From: Alphaproteobacteria bacterium
GTDB taxonomy: Bacteria > Pseudomonadota > Alphaproteobacteria > Acetobacterales > Acetobacteraceae
Length of the DNA: 64,000 bases
Reading direction: 5' to 3'
NCBI GenBank assembly: GCA_017307285.1
Contig: JAFKFI010000061.1
Coordinates: 73,803-137,802, forward strand
Part shown: positions 16,827 through 25,575 of the stretch, one piece after another
How positions within the stretch are numbered: the first letter of the stretch is position 1
Layout of the letters: every line of letters begins with the position of its first letter
The notes under the pieces: generated by a model
The model's input: only the letters and a program-made list of their open reading frames with translations
Told to the model about the DNA's origin: nothing
Database searches by the model: none
Position numbers and translations under genes: made by a program

Positions 16827-18329
16827 TCATGCCGGGATGGCTTTCTCCCGCTTGCGCTGCACCGAGCTCGGAATGCGCAACGCCTCGCGGTATTTGGCCA
16901 CGGTCCGGCGCGCGATGTCCACGCCTTCGCCACGCAACGCCAAAACGATCGCGTCATCCGACAAGATGCTGTCCGGCGTCTCCGCGAGGATCATGCCGCG
17001 GATGCGGTGACGCACCGCCTCGGCGCTGTGGGCCTCCCCGGAGGTGCCGTTGATCGCCGTGGTGAAGAAGTATTTGAGCTCGAACGTGCCGCGCGGCGTC
17101 GCGATGTATTTGTTGGCGGTGACGCGGCTGACCGTGCTCTCGTGCATCTCCACCGCCGCGGCGATGTCGCGCAGGATCAGCGGCCGCAGATGGGCGACGC
17201 CGTGCCGCAGAAAACCGTCCTGCTGGCGGATGATCTCGCTCGCCACCTTGAGAATGGTCTGCGCCCGCTGCTGCAGCGACTTCACCAGCCAGTTCGCTGA
17301 TTGCAGCTGCTCAGCGATGAAGCCGCGATCCTCCCGGGCCGCGAGGGGCGCCACCCGAGCGTAAAAGCGCTGGTTGACCAGCACGCGAGGCAGGGTGTCC
17401 GGGTTCAACTCCAGCATCCAGCCGCCGTCTGGCGCGGGCCGCATGAGCACGTCGGGGATCAGGGTCTGCGGCGGCGCGGCGTCATAGGCCGCTCCCGGCT
17501 TGGGATCGAGCTGGCGGATCTCGGCCACCATGTCGGCCAGATCCTCGGCGTCGACGCCGCAGACACTCAGCAGGTGGCGCATGTCGCGTCGCGCCAGTGC
17601 GTCCAGATTGTCGAGCAGGGCCGCCATCGCGGGGTCAAGCCGGTTGCGCTCGGCGAGCTGTGCCGCCAGGCATTCCTTGAGGTCGCGCGCGAACAACCCC
17701 ACCGGATCGAAGCGCATCATTCGGGCTCGCACCGCCTCGACCCGATCGAGCGGGATACCCATTGCCCGAGCGACTGCCGTCGGCTCCGCTGTCAGTCGTC
17801 CGGCGGGGCACAGCAAGGCGATCAGATGGGCGCCGATCATCCGGTCGACCGGGTCGTCGAAGCCGAGGCGAAGCTGCTCGCCGAGATGCTCGCGCAGGCT
17901 GGGCGGGCTTTCCGCCATGTCCTGAACGTCGCGCCCGTCATCGCCGAAATCATGTGCGCCGCCACGGCCCGAGCCGGCGAAGGAGGATGGTTCGCCATCG
18001 CTTGGTCCGCCCGCATCGTAACGCTCGGCGTGCTCGTTGACGTCAAGCGGATCGGCGCCCCGTTCGGGCAAGGTCGCGGCACCTGCAAGATCGGCGGTGT
18101 CGGGCTCGATGGGATTCCGCTCGGGCCGCTGGTCCGGCGCCGCGGCATCGTTTGACACCCGCTCCGATCGCTCATCCCGCTCCAGCAGCGGGTTGCGCTC
18201 GAGCTCCTGCTCGACGAAGGCGGCGACCTCCAGGTTGGTGAATTGCAGCAGCTTGATCGCCTGACGCAGCTGCGGCGTCATGATCAGCGACTGGGTCTGC
18301 CGGAACTCGAGCCTGGGGCCGACCGCCAT
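16827..18329 (-). CDS. rpoN: RNA polymerase sigma-54 factor
   Basis: 500 residues. Region I has the Gln-rich FRQTQSLIMTPQLRQAIKLLQ (about 9-29), which binds enhancer-dependent activators. An acidic linker spans about 50-150, then the core-binding and HTH domains. The C-terminal RpoN box ARRTVAKYREALRIPSS is intact. Sigma-54 directs nitrogen-related and other activator-dependent promoters. It sits 80 bases downstream of lptB in the conserved lpt-rpoN-hpf cluster. Confidence 0.97.
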   Translation of the reverse strand: MAVGPRLEFRQTQSLIMTPQLRQAIKLLQFTNLEVAAFVEQELERNPLLERDERSERVSNDAAAPDQRPERNPIEPDTADLAGAATLPERGADPLDVNEHAERYDAGGPSDGEPSSFAGSGRGGAHDFGDDGRDVQDMAESPPSLREHLGEQLRLGFDDPVDRMIGAHLIALLCPAGRLTAEPTAVARAMGIPLDRVEAVRARMMRFDPVGLFARDLKECLAAQLAERNRLDPAMAALLDNLDALARRDMRHLLSVCGVDAEDLADMVAEIRQLDPKPGAAYDAAPPQTLIPDVLMRPAPDGGWMLELNPDTLPRVLVNQRFYARVAPLAAREDRGFIAEQLQSANWLVKSLQQRAQTILKVASEIIRQQDGFLRHGVAHLRPLILRDIAAAVEMHESTVSRVTANKYIATPRGTFELKYFFTTAINGTSGEAHSAEAVRHRIRGMILAETPDSILSDDAIVLALRGEGVDIARRTVAKYREALRIPSSVQRKREKAIPA

Positions 18330-18409
18330 CGTCAGTGCGTCCGGTGGAGGAGGCGGCGGCCTCCGGTCGGGTCAGGCTGGATCAGATACGGGCGGTACAT
18401 AGCGCCTGT

Positions 18410-19177
18410 TTACAGGCTGAATCTTTCCCCGAGGTACACACGACGCACGCCTTCATGCGCCACCACCTCCTGGGGCCGACCCTCCATCAGCACCTGGCCG
18501 TCGTGCATGATGTAGGCCCGGTCGATGATCTCCAGCGTCTCGCGGACATTATGGTCGGTGATCAGCACGCCGATGCCGCGGTCCTTGAGATGGGAGACCA
18601 GCTCCCGGATTTCCGCCACCGCGATCGGGTCGATGCCGGCCAGTGGCTCGTCGAGCAGGATGTAGCCGGGCTGCGAGGCTAGCGCGCGGGCGATCTCCAC
18701 CCGTCGCCGTTCGCCGCCCGATAGTGCCAACGCAGGGGTGCGCCGCAGATGTGCGATGCCGAACTCGGCCAGCAGCTCGTCGAGCAGCAGGCGCCGCCGG
18801 TCGGGGTCAGGCTCCACCACTTCGAGGGCGGCCATGATGTTCTGCTCGACGTTGAGGCCGCGGAACACGCTGGCCTCCTGCGGCAGGTAGCCGATGCCGA
18901 GCCGAGCGCGCCGGTGCATCGGCAGGGTGGTGATGTCGGCGCCGTCCAGGCTGATCGCGCCGGTGTCGGGCCGCACCAGGCCGACGATCATGTAGAAGGT
19001 CGTCGTCTTGCCGGCGCCGTTCGGCCCGAGCAGCCCGACCGCCTCGCCGCGCCGCACTCGGATCGAGACGTTCCGCACCACGGGGCGCTTCTTGTAGGTC
19101 TTGCCGACGCCGCGCGCGACCAGCCCGCCGCGACCCTGAAGCAGGCGAAGCTCCGCCGCCTGCCGCGGCGTGCTCAT
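18410..19177 (-). CDS. lptB: LPS export ABC transporter ATP-binding protein LptB
   Basis: 255 residues. Walker A GPNGAGKTT (about 54-62), signature LSGGERRRVEIARAL, Walker B YILLDEPLAGID and the H-loop in LITDHNVRETL are complete. LptB dimers power extraction of LPS from the inner membrane with LptFG, which are not encoded in this window. The ATG overlaps the lptA stop (ATGA). The start with a 20-residue extension before GLVARGVGKTY is slightly long for the family. Confidence 0.97.
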   Translation of the reverse strand: MSTPRQAAELRLLQGRGGLVARGVGKTYKKRPVVRNVSIRVRRGEAVGLLGPNGAGKTTTFYMIVGLVRPDTGAISLDGADITTLPMHRRARLGIGYLPQEASVFRGLNVEQNIMAALEVVEPDPDRRRLLLDELLAEFGIAHLRRTPALALSGGERRRVEIARALASQPGYILLDEPLAGIDPIAVAEIRELVSHLKDRGIGVLITDHNVRETLEIIDRAYIMHDGQVLMEGRPQEVVAHEGVRRVYLGERFSL

Positions 19178-20187
19178 GGCTTGGGTCCCTTGGCGGGCGC
19201 CGGCGGATTCTTCTGGCCCTCCGGGCCGCCCGTGGCGCTTTGGGCGTCGTTCGGCACGACGAGGCCGTGCACCCGTCCGGCGTTGCCGGAGATCAGGCGG
19301 GAGATGCCGGTCTTTAAGTTCACTTCCGCTTCCGCTCCATTCAACTGGTTCTGGCCGCGCGTGATCCGCACATTGCCCCCGAGGCGGGCAATGCCGGTAT
19401 CCGGGACGTAGACGGCGCGATCGCCGGTGACCGTCTCGGTCGCGGTGCGGACCGAGACGTTGCCGAACGCCTCCACCTTCTGCAGCTTGCCCGAGGCGGC
19501 GATCGGGTCGTCAGGCGCCTTGGGCGGTGGGCTCTGCACGGCCGCCTTGGTCGCCTGGGAAGACGTGCCCGTGTTGGGCTGGCCCTCGCTGGTGTAGGCG
19601 ACCAGCGTGTCGGCGGCGAGCCGCCTGCCATCCTTGGTGACGACCACCGCCTCGCCGCGCGCCACCGCCATGTGCTTCTGCGCCCAGTATTCGAGGTCGT
19701 CGCGCGCGGTCAGCACGTCATTCGGGGTCGTGAGCTTGAGATGGCGTCCAGTCATGACCAGCACGGCCTGATCGAGGTCGTAGGTCGCGCGATCTCCCTC
19801 CGCGTGGTCCGTGGGCGTGAAGATGTGGACGTTGCCCTCGGCCTCGACCCGGTAGATCTCATTGCCCGAGGTATCGGAGTCGCCGAGCGTCACCGCGCCG
19901 CCGGAGGCCTGCGGTTGCGGCGCCGGCTTTTCGGCTCCGGGTGCCGCGGGCTTCTTGCGGTAGTGCGCGATGAGACGGTCGGCTGTCACTGTCACGTCGC
20001 CGCGCACCGCGCGCGCGTTGCCCCGAGCGATCACCTCCTGTTCGTTCTGCCGCCACTCGATGCCGTCGGATGCGGTGACGGCGATCGGGCCGCCATGCGA
20101 AAGATCGAGCTGCTGCGCCCGACCGGGGGGGGCGGACAGCAACAGGAATGGCAGGCCGAGCAGGAGCGCCCACGACTTGGCGATCAT
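19174..20187 (-). CDS. lptA: LPS transport periplasmic protein LptA
   Basis: 337 residues with a signal peptide (MIAKSWALLLGLPFLLLSA, cleavage near APPGRAQQ). OstA-type beta-jellyroll repeats include GIEWRQNEQEVIARGNARA and GDRAVYVPDTGIARLGGNVR. LptA bridges the periplasm by polymerising as a beta-taco filament. It is much longer than the 185-residue E. coli protein: two Pro/Ala/Lys-rich inserts (about 75-110 and 205-230) and a Pro-rich tail separate the folded parts. It overlaps lptC upstream and lptB downstream by 4 bases each. Confidence 0.92.
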   Translation of the reverse strand: MIAKSWALLLGLPFLLLSAPPGRAQQLDLSHGGPIAVTASDGIEWRQNEQEVIARGNARAVRGDVTVTADRLIAHYRKKPAAPGAEKPAPQPQASGGAVTLGDSDTSGNEIYRVEAEGNVHIFTPTDHAEGDRATYDLDQAVLVMTGRHLKLTTPNDVLTARDDLEYWAQKHMAVARGEAVVVTKDGRRLAADTLVAYTSEGQPNTGTSSQATKAAVQSPPPKAPDDPIAASGKLQKVEAFGNVSVRTATETVTGDRAVYVPDTGIARLGGNVRITRGQNQLNGAEAEVNLKTGISRLISGNAGRVHGLVVPNDAQSATGGPEGQKNPPAPAKGPKP

Positions 20188-20870
20188 TGTTCGTGCCCGT
20201 TCATCACCAGACGCGCCGGCCCGGGAAACTGGGCGACGGCGCCCTTGTCGGTCACCGTGAAGCCCACCGCGTCCAGCGTGCCGAACGGACCCTCGGCATG
20301 GACCGGCTCGGCGCTGGTCGCGGCACCGTTCCGCAGATCGATGGTGGCGCTTTGCGTCCGCATCGTTGTGCCGTCGTCGCGATACAGGAACACGTGACCC
20401 GATAGATCCAACAAGTTCTGCCGCTGTATGAACACGCCCTTGTCCGCCTGCAGCATCATCCAGGTGCCGTTCTGCAGCGCCACGTCGCCTTTCGGGTCGG
20501 TGAGGTTGATCCGGTCCTGATTCGCCTGCGTCGCAGTTGACGCAGTGATTGTGTAGGGGCGGTTCCGCTCGTCGACCCCGTGATAGCGCGCGTCGGTCAC
20601 CTGTGCACCGTCGACCGCGCCCGCCATGCGGTGCATGGCAAGGCGGGCCTGCTCCTTGGCGCGGTCGAACTCTGGCCATAGCGCAATGCTGGAGAGCAGC
20701 GCGAGGGCAGCCATCGGCAGCAGCCACTTGGTCGCCGTCACCAGCAGGCGCCGCCGGGCGATGCCGCCGGGGGTTGGTGGCCGGCGTTGGCGCCCTGCTG
20801 TCGAGGAGAGCAGTCGCTCGCCGGGACGGCGGCCGGCGGCAGCCGGGGGCGTTTGGGCGGGCATGGTCAC
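20184..20870 (-). CDS. lptC: LPS export protein LptC
   Basis: 228 residues. There is a cytoplasmic basic stretch (about 1-45), one membrane anchor (WLLPMAALALLSSIALWP, about 49-66), then the LptC beta-jellyroll (YHGVDERNRPYTITASTAT, GVFIQRQNLLDLSGHVFLY). It transfers LPS from LptB2FG to LptA. The GTG start 20870 overlaps the kdsD stop; ATG 20864 is also possible. The order kdsD-lptC-lptA-lptB is the conserved one. Confidence 0.93.
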   Translation of the reverse strand: MTMPAQTPPAAAGRRPGERLLSSTAGRQRRPPTPGGIARRRLLVTATKWLLPMAALALLSSIALWPEFDRAKEQARLAMHRMAGAVDGAQVTDARYHGVDERNRPYTITASTATQANQDRINLTDPKGDVALQNGTWMMLQADKGVFIQRQNLLDLSGHVFLYRDDGTTMRTQSATIDLRNGAATSAEPVHAEGPFGTLDAVGFTVTDKGAVAQFPGPARLVMNGHEQ

Positions 20871-21850
20871 GCGATGCCCGCGCGGAGCAGGTCGTGAACG
20901 TGCAGGATGCCGACCGGCCGCCCTGCCGGGTCTACCACGAACAGCGTCGTGATCGGACGCGAACGCGCGTTCATCTCGTGCAGCGCCTCCGCCGCCAGGG
21001 CGTCCGGCCCGATGATGCGTGGCGAGACCGTCATCACCTCGCCAGCGCGGCGCGCGAAAAGGTCGGGGCCGATGGCCCGCCGCAGATCGCCGTCGGTGAT
21101 GATGCCGACGAGGCGCTGCCGGTCATCGACCACGCCCAGGCAGCCAAAGCGCTTCTCCGTCATCAGCAGGAGGGCGCGGTCCATCGGCATGTCCGGCGCG
21201 GCCAGCGGTACGGCGTCTCCCGAATGCATGAGATCGCGCACCCGCCGGAGCCGCGCGCCGAGCCGGCCGCCTGGATGAAACTGCCGGAATTCGGCGGCGG
21301 TGAAGCCGTGCCGCGTCAGCAGCGCCACCGCCAGCGCGTCGCCGAGTGCCATCTGCATCGCGGTGCTGGTGGTCGGTGCGAGCCCCATCGGGCAGGCCTC
21401 GGCGGTCGCCGGCAGCAGAAGAGCCACGTCCGCCGCCTCCGCCAGGGCGGAGTCGGGCCGGGCGGTGATCCCGATCAGCGGCAGTCCGAAGCGGCGTGCG
21501 TGCGCGACCAGATCGGCCAGCTCCACGGTCTCGCCCGAGTTGGAGAGGGCGAGCACGGCGTCGCCCGGCACGATCATGCCGAGATCGCCATGCGATGCCT
21601 CGGCGGGATGGACGAACAGGGCCGGCGTTCCGGTAGAGGCCAAGGTGGCGGCGATCTTGCGAGCGACGTGCCCGGACTTTCCCATACCGGAAACCACGAT
21701 CCGGCCCGACACGGCGGCCAGCAGTTCGACCGCTCGATTGAAGCTGCCGTCGAGCGATGCGGCGAGGGCGCGTAGGCCGGCCGCCTCCGTCGCGAGCACG
21801 CCGCGGGCCACGTCCAGATCGTCGGTCTCGGTGGCGAGCACAGCGGTCAT
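20867..21850 (-). CDS. kdsD: Arabinose-5-phosphate isomerase KdsD/KpsF
   Basis: 327 residues. The N-terminal SIS sugar-isomerase domain (about 40-190) has VSGMGKSGHVARKIAATLAS and HPAEASHGDLGM. Two C-terminal CBS domains (about 205-325) end in VDPAGRPVGILHVHDLLRAG. It makes D-arabinose 5-phosphate, the precursor of Kdo for LPS, which matches the following lpt genes. Confidence 0.95.
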   Translation of the reverse strand: MTAVLATETDDLDVARGVLATEAAGLRALAASLDGSFNRAVELLAAVSGRIVVSGMGKSGHVARKIAATLASTGTPALFVHPAEASHGDLGMIVPGDAVLALSNSGETVELADLVAHARRFGLPLIGITARPDSALAEAADVALLLPATAEACPMGLAPTTSTAMQMALGDALAVALLTRHGFTAAEFRQFHPGGRLGARLRRVRDLMHSGDAVPLAAPDMPMDRALLLMTEKRFGCLGVVDDRQRLVGIITDGDLRRAIGPDLFARRAGEVMTVSPRIIGPDALAAEALHEMNARSRPITTLFVVDPAGRPVGILHVHDLLRAGIA

Positions 21851-21996
21851 GCGGCCGTATTTCCCTCAGCGGCGCCCAGTCAGCGAGGCCGTATCACCCG
21901 TCCTGTATGGGCACGCATCCGGGGTCGGTCAACTGTTTTGCGGTGCAACATTAAATTCTAGACAAGAATCATGCCACTTCCCGCCAGGACGACAAC

Positions 21997-22632
21997 TCAG
22001 TGCGAAAAGATGTCGGGGTCCTCGTATCCCAAGAGATCGAGTCGGCCGCGCGCCGGCAGGAAGGCGAAGCAGGCCTCGGCCAGAGTCAACCGCTCCTCGC
22101 GCCGCAGCAAGGCTTCGAGCTTGGCCCAAAGCGCGTGCAGGTGCAGCACGTCGGAGGCGGCGTAGGCAAGCTGTTCGGGGCTGAGTTCCACGGCGCCCCA
22201 GTCGGAGGTCTGCTGCTGCTTCGAGAGCTCGACGCCAAGCAACTCCTTGCAGAGATCCTTGAGCCCGTGGCGGTCGGTGAAGGTGCGGACCAGCTTCGCC
22301 GCTATCTTGGTGCAACGGACGGGCGCGACGGTGATGCCGAGGCTGTGCTGCAGCACCGCCACGTCGAACCGCGCGAAGTGCATCAGCTTCATCACCTCGG
22401 GCGAGGCGAGCAGGCGGGCGAGGTTGGGGCACTCGAAGCCGCGCCCGCCGAGCGAAGGCGGCACCAACTGCACCAGATGCGCGTGGCCGTCGCCGGCCGA
22501 GAGCTGCACCAGGCAGAGCCGGTCGCGATGCGGGTTGAGTCCCATCGTCTCTGTATCCACGGCGACCACCGGACCGAGATCAAGCCCGTCCGGCAGGTCA
22601 TGGCGGTGCAGGTGGATGGTGCCGTTCGGCAT
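21997..22632 (-). CDS. rnd: Ribonuclease D (3'-5' exonuclease)
   Basis: 211 residues from ATG 22632. It has the DEDD exonuclease motifs AVDTETMGL (Exo I), HFARFDVAVL (Exo II) and YAASDVLHLH (Exo III with Tyr). It lacks the C-terminal HRDC domains of E. coli RNase D, as in many short alphaproteobacterial homologues. It trims tRNA 3' ends. A tRNA-Leu gene ends 38 bases upstream on the same strand. A longer frame extends through the tRNA but has no domain support. Confidence 0.93.
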   Translation of the reverse strand: MPNGTIHLHRHDLPDGLDLGPVVAVDTETMGLNPHRDRLCLVQLSAGDGHAHLVQLVPPSLGGRGFECPNLARLLASPEVMKLMHFARFDVAVLQHSLGITVAPVRCTKIAAKLVRTFTDRHGLKDLCKELLGVELSKQQQTSDWGAVELSPEQLAYAASDVLHLHALWAKLEALLRREERLTLAEACFAFLPARGRLDLLGYEDPDIFSH

Positions 22633-22670
22633 GAACTGGGTGATTCCGCTCACGTGACGCTCGCATCCGT

Positions 22671-22757
22671 TGGTGCCCAGGAGAAGACTCGAACTTCCAC
22701 GACCTTGCGGCCACAGGTACCTGAAACCTGCGCGTCTACCAATTCCGCCACCTGGGC
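22671..22757 (-). tRNA. tRNA-Leu, anticodon CAG
   Basis: An 87-base class II tRNA read on the minus strand. The acceptor 5' GCCCAGG pairs with CCTGGGC, discriminator A, and CCA is encoded at 22673-22671. The D-arm GGCGGAATTGGTAGACGC is typical of leucine tRNA. The anticodon arm is CAGGT-TTCAGGT-ACCTG with CAG in the loop. A long variable arm (GGCCGCAAGGTC region) and T-loop GTTCGAGTC complete it. It decodes CUG, the main Leu codon in this GC-rich genome. Confidence 0.96.
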
Positions 22758-22805
22758 AAGGCTGCGGTCCCTCCGGCACCGAGAGCGGGCATCGGGTGGG
22801 CGCGC

Positions 22806-22834
22806 GATGTAGCGCCCGCCCGGTGCTCCGTCAA
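22806..22834 (-). promoter_or_regulatory. Promoter of tRNA-Leu (and probably rnd)
   Basis: On the minus strand TTGACG (22834-22829) and TACATC (22811-22806) are 17 bases apart. Predicted initiation is near 22799, about 42 bases before the mature tRNA 5' end. No other promoter was seen between the tRNA and rnd. Confidence 0.55.
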
Positions 22835-22950
22835 CCGGATCGGATGCTTGAGGCGCAACGGATGCGCGCATATCAAGAGCACGACACGATTCAGGACTTG
22901 ACGCCGCCCCCGCGTGCAGCGGGGCGCGACACAGACAGGAGCGGTGCAAC

Positions 22951-23976
22951 ATGGTCGCATCCGGGGCGACACGGAGCGTGGCGACGGTTTTCGGCGGGTC
23001 CGGGTTTATCGGCCGCTATGTGGTCAAGCGGCTGGCGGCGCAGGGCTACGTGGTGCGCGTCGCGGTGCGCGACCCGGAAGCGGCGCTGTTCCTCAAGACG
23101 ATGGGTGCGGTGGGCCAGGTGGTGCCGCTCTATGCCTCGGTCGCGAACGAGGCGACCGTGGCGCGCGCGGTCGAGGGGGCGGCCCTCGTGGTGAGCTTGG
23201 CCGGCATTCTCGCCGAGCGTCGGCGCGGGGATTTCGAGCGGGTGCAACACCAGGGCGCCGCGCATGTCGCGCGGCACTCGGCGGCGGCCGGGGTTGCCCG
23301 GCTGGTCCATGTCTCGGCGATCGGCGCCGACGCGGCGAGCCCGAGCGGCTACGCATCGAGCAAGGGAAAGGGCGAGCAGGCAGTCCGCGACGCCTATCCG
23401 GCGGCGACGATCCTGCGGCCCTCGGTGGTGTTCGGGCCAGAGGATGCATTCTTCAACCGGTTTGCGGGTATGGCGCAAATCCTGCCCTTCATGCCGGTGA
23501 TTTCTGGGGAGACGCGGTTCCAGCCCGTGTATGTCGGCGACGTGGCGGATGCGGCGATGGCCTCGCTCGGGCGGTCAGATGCGGCGGGCGCCATTTTCGA
23601 GCTCGGTGGACCGCGTGTGTGGTCCTTCCGCGAACTCCTCTCCTACGTACTCGCCGAAACCCGCCGTCGGCGCCGGATGGTGACGGTACCGATGGGGCTG
23701 GCGCGGCTCCAGGCGGCCGTGCTGGAGATGCTGCCAGGCCAGATGTTGACCCGCGATCAGCTCCTGCTGCTTGCCCACGATAACGTTGCCTCACCCGAGT
23801 TGCCCGGCTTGGTCGAGCTCGGGATCGTGCCGACGCCGGTGGAACTCGTGGTGCCGCGTTATCTGCGCCGTTACCGGCCGGGAGGCGGAAAGCGGGAGCT
23901 CCTGCCGGAGGAGGCAGAAAGGTCCGAAACGGACATGTTTCCGCGGGATCGGGCCATCGAGCCCACACGAGCATAG
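22951..23976 (+). CDS. Complex I NDUFA9-like NAD(P)-binding protein
   Basis: A 341-residue atypical short-chain dehydrogenase. A Rossmann motif FGGSGFIGRYVVKRL begins near residue 14. LVHVSAIGADAASPSGYASSKGKGE gives the SDR-like Ser and YxxxK. RPSVVFGPEDAFFNRFA and the C-terminal region with MLPGQMLTRDQLLLLAHDNV are typical of the NDUFA9 subfamily of complex I accessory/assembly proteins in alphaproteobacteria and mitochondria. A GACAGGAG ribosome site precedes it. The role in ubiquinone-oxidoreductase assembly or lipid/NADPH binding is known for the family only. Confidence 0.9.
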   Translation: MVASGATRSVATVFGGSGFIGRYVVKRLAAQGYVVRVAVRDPEAALFLKTMGAVGQVVPLYASVANEATVARAVEGAALVVSLAGILAERRRGDFERVQHQGAAHVARHSAAAGVARLVHVSAIGADAASPSGYASSKGKGEQAVRDAYPAATILRPSVVFGPEDAFFNRFAGMAQILPFMPVISGETRFQPVYVGDVADAAMASLGRSDAAGAIFELGGPRVWSFRELLSYVLAETRRRRRMVTVPMGLARLQAAVLEMLPGQMLTRDQLLLLAHDNVASPELPGLVELGIVPTPVELVVPRYLRRYRPGGGKRELLPEEAERSETDMFPRDRAIEPTRA

Positions 23977-24119
23977 CAGCTCTCGTGAAAATAGGGCAGC
24001 TAATCTGGCCTTAATGACCATGAAGGAGTCGAGTTTCGCGAGCGAGGCGTCTATATCGGTCTGGCGCGGCGGGCCGGTGTCCTGTTCGTGCCCGGCGTTT
24101 GCCGGCGACGGAGGGAAGA

Positions 24120-25559
24120 ATGGCCGAACGCATGCTGAAATTCGTCCACGTGTCCCAGCAGACCCCGGAGAAGCGCGGGGTCAATGAGCGCCGGGAGGAT
24201 TTTAACGAGATATACCGGTCCTATGCCCAGGCGCAGGCGGCCGTGCAGGCGAGCCGGTGCAGCCAATGCGGCGTGCCGTTCTGCTCGGTGCATTGCCCGC
24301 TCGGCAATCACATCCCTGACTGGCTGAAGCTCACCGCAGACAACCGGCTGGAAGAGGCCTACGAGGTCAGCTCCTCGACCAACAACTTCCCCGAAATTTG
24401 CGGCCGGATCTGCCCGCAGGACCGGCTCTGCGAGGGCAACTGCGTCATCGAGAAGGGGTTCGAGAGCGTCACCATTGGCGCGGTCGAGCGATACATCACG
24501 GACACGGCCTTTGAGCGCGGCTGGGTGCGGCCGGTTCGGCCCCGTCGCGAGCTGCCGCAATCCGTCGGTATCATTGGCGCCGGGCCAGCTGGCCTCTCCG
24601 CTGGCGAGCAGCTGCGCCGCCAGGGTTATCAGGTGACCGTTTACGACCGTTACGACAGGGTCGGCGGCCTGATGATCTACGGCATTCCCAACTTCAAGCT
24701 GGAAAAGGAAATCGTGCTCCGCCGCTGGAAGTTGCTGGAGGAGGGCGGCCTCCGCTTCGTGCTGAACTGCGAGATCGGCCGGGACGTGACGATGGCCGAG
24801 CTGCGCTCGCGGCACGACGCGGTGTTGATCGGCACCGGCGTCTACAAGGGCCGCGATATCGGCGGCCCTGGTGCCGGGCTGCCCGGCATCGTCAAGGCGA
24901 TGGACTATCTCACCGCTTCCAACCGTCACGGACTCGGCGACGCGGTGCCCGAATTCGCCTCCGGGCAGCTCGACGCCAAGGGGCGGGATGTCGTGGTGAT
25001 CGGCGGCGGCGATACGGCGATGGATTGCGTCCGCACCGCCGTTCGCCAGGGCGCCAGGTCGGTGACGTGTCTCTATCGCCGCGACCGCGCCAACATGCCG
25101 GGCTCGATGCGCGAGGTGAACAACGCCGAGGAGGAGGGCGTCGACTACGCCTGGCTCGCCGCGCCCGAGGCATTCGTCGGCGATGACCACGTGACCGGCG
25201 TACGCGCGGTGCGAATGCATCTCGGCCTGCCCGACGCCTCCGGCCGCCAGTCCGTCGAGCCGCTGGAAGGCAGCCATTTCATCGCGAAAGCGGACCTGGT
25301 GATCAAGGCACTCGGCTTCGACGCCGAGGACCTGCCGGCGATGTTCAACGAGCCGGATCTCGCCGTCACGCGCTGGGGCACACTGAAGGTCAATCATCGC
25401 ACCTTCATGACTAGCCTGCCCGGCGTGTTCGCCGCCGGCGACATCGTGCGGGGCGCCAGCCTCGTCGTCTGGGCGATCCGCGACGGGCGCGACGCCGCCG
25501 CGCAAATCCATAAATACATCCAGGCCAGCAACGCCGCCCTCGCGGCCGCCGCCGACTGA
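24120..25559 (+). CDS. gltD: Glutamate synthase small subunit
   Basis: 479 residues from ATG 24120, preceded by GGAGGGA. N-terminal cysteine clusters CSQCGVPFCSVHCPLGN and CGRICPQDRLCEGNC bind 4Fe-4S centres. The FAD motif GIIGAGPAGLS lies near residue 150 and the NADPH motif VIGGGDTAMDC near 300. It feeds electrons from NADPH to the large subunit. It lies directly upstream of gltB (16 bases), so gltD is first here, the reverse of the E. coli order. Confidence 0.97.
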   Translation: MAERMLKFVHVSQQTPEKRGVNERREDFNEIYRSYAQAQAAVQASRCSQCGVPFCSVHCPLGNHIPDWLKLTADNRLEEAYEVSSSTNNFPEICGRICPQDRLCEGNCVIEKGFESVTIGAVERYITDTAFERGWVRPVRPRRELPQSVGIIGAGPAGLSAGEQLRRQGYQVTVYDRYDRVGGLMIYGIPNFKLEKEIVLRRWKLLEEGGLRFVLNCEIGRDVTMAELRSRHDAVLIGTGVYKGRDIGGPGAGLPGIVKAMDYLTASNRHGLGDAVPEFASGQLDAKGRDVVVIGGGDTAMDCVRTAVRQGARSVTCLYRRDRANMPGSMREVNNAEEEGVDYAWLAAPEAFVGDDHVTGVRAVRMHLGLPDASGRQSVEPLEGSHFIAKADLVIKALGFDAEDLPAMFNEPDLAVTRWGTLKVNHRTFMTSLPGVFAAGDIVRGASLVVWAIRDGRDAAAQIHKYIQASNAALAAAAD

Positions 25560-25575
25560 GCGGGAAATCACCGTC

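Noticed and set aside
22633-22779. N-terminal extension of the rnd frame up to 22779
   Set aside because: The extension is the tRNA-Leu gene read as codons; the DEDD nuclease fold starts right after ATG 22632.
24000-24119. Possible sigma-54 promoter before gltD
   Set aside because: The GC-rich stretch ending in tttgcc lacks a proper TGGCAC-N5-TTGCW arrangement on either strand.
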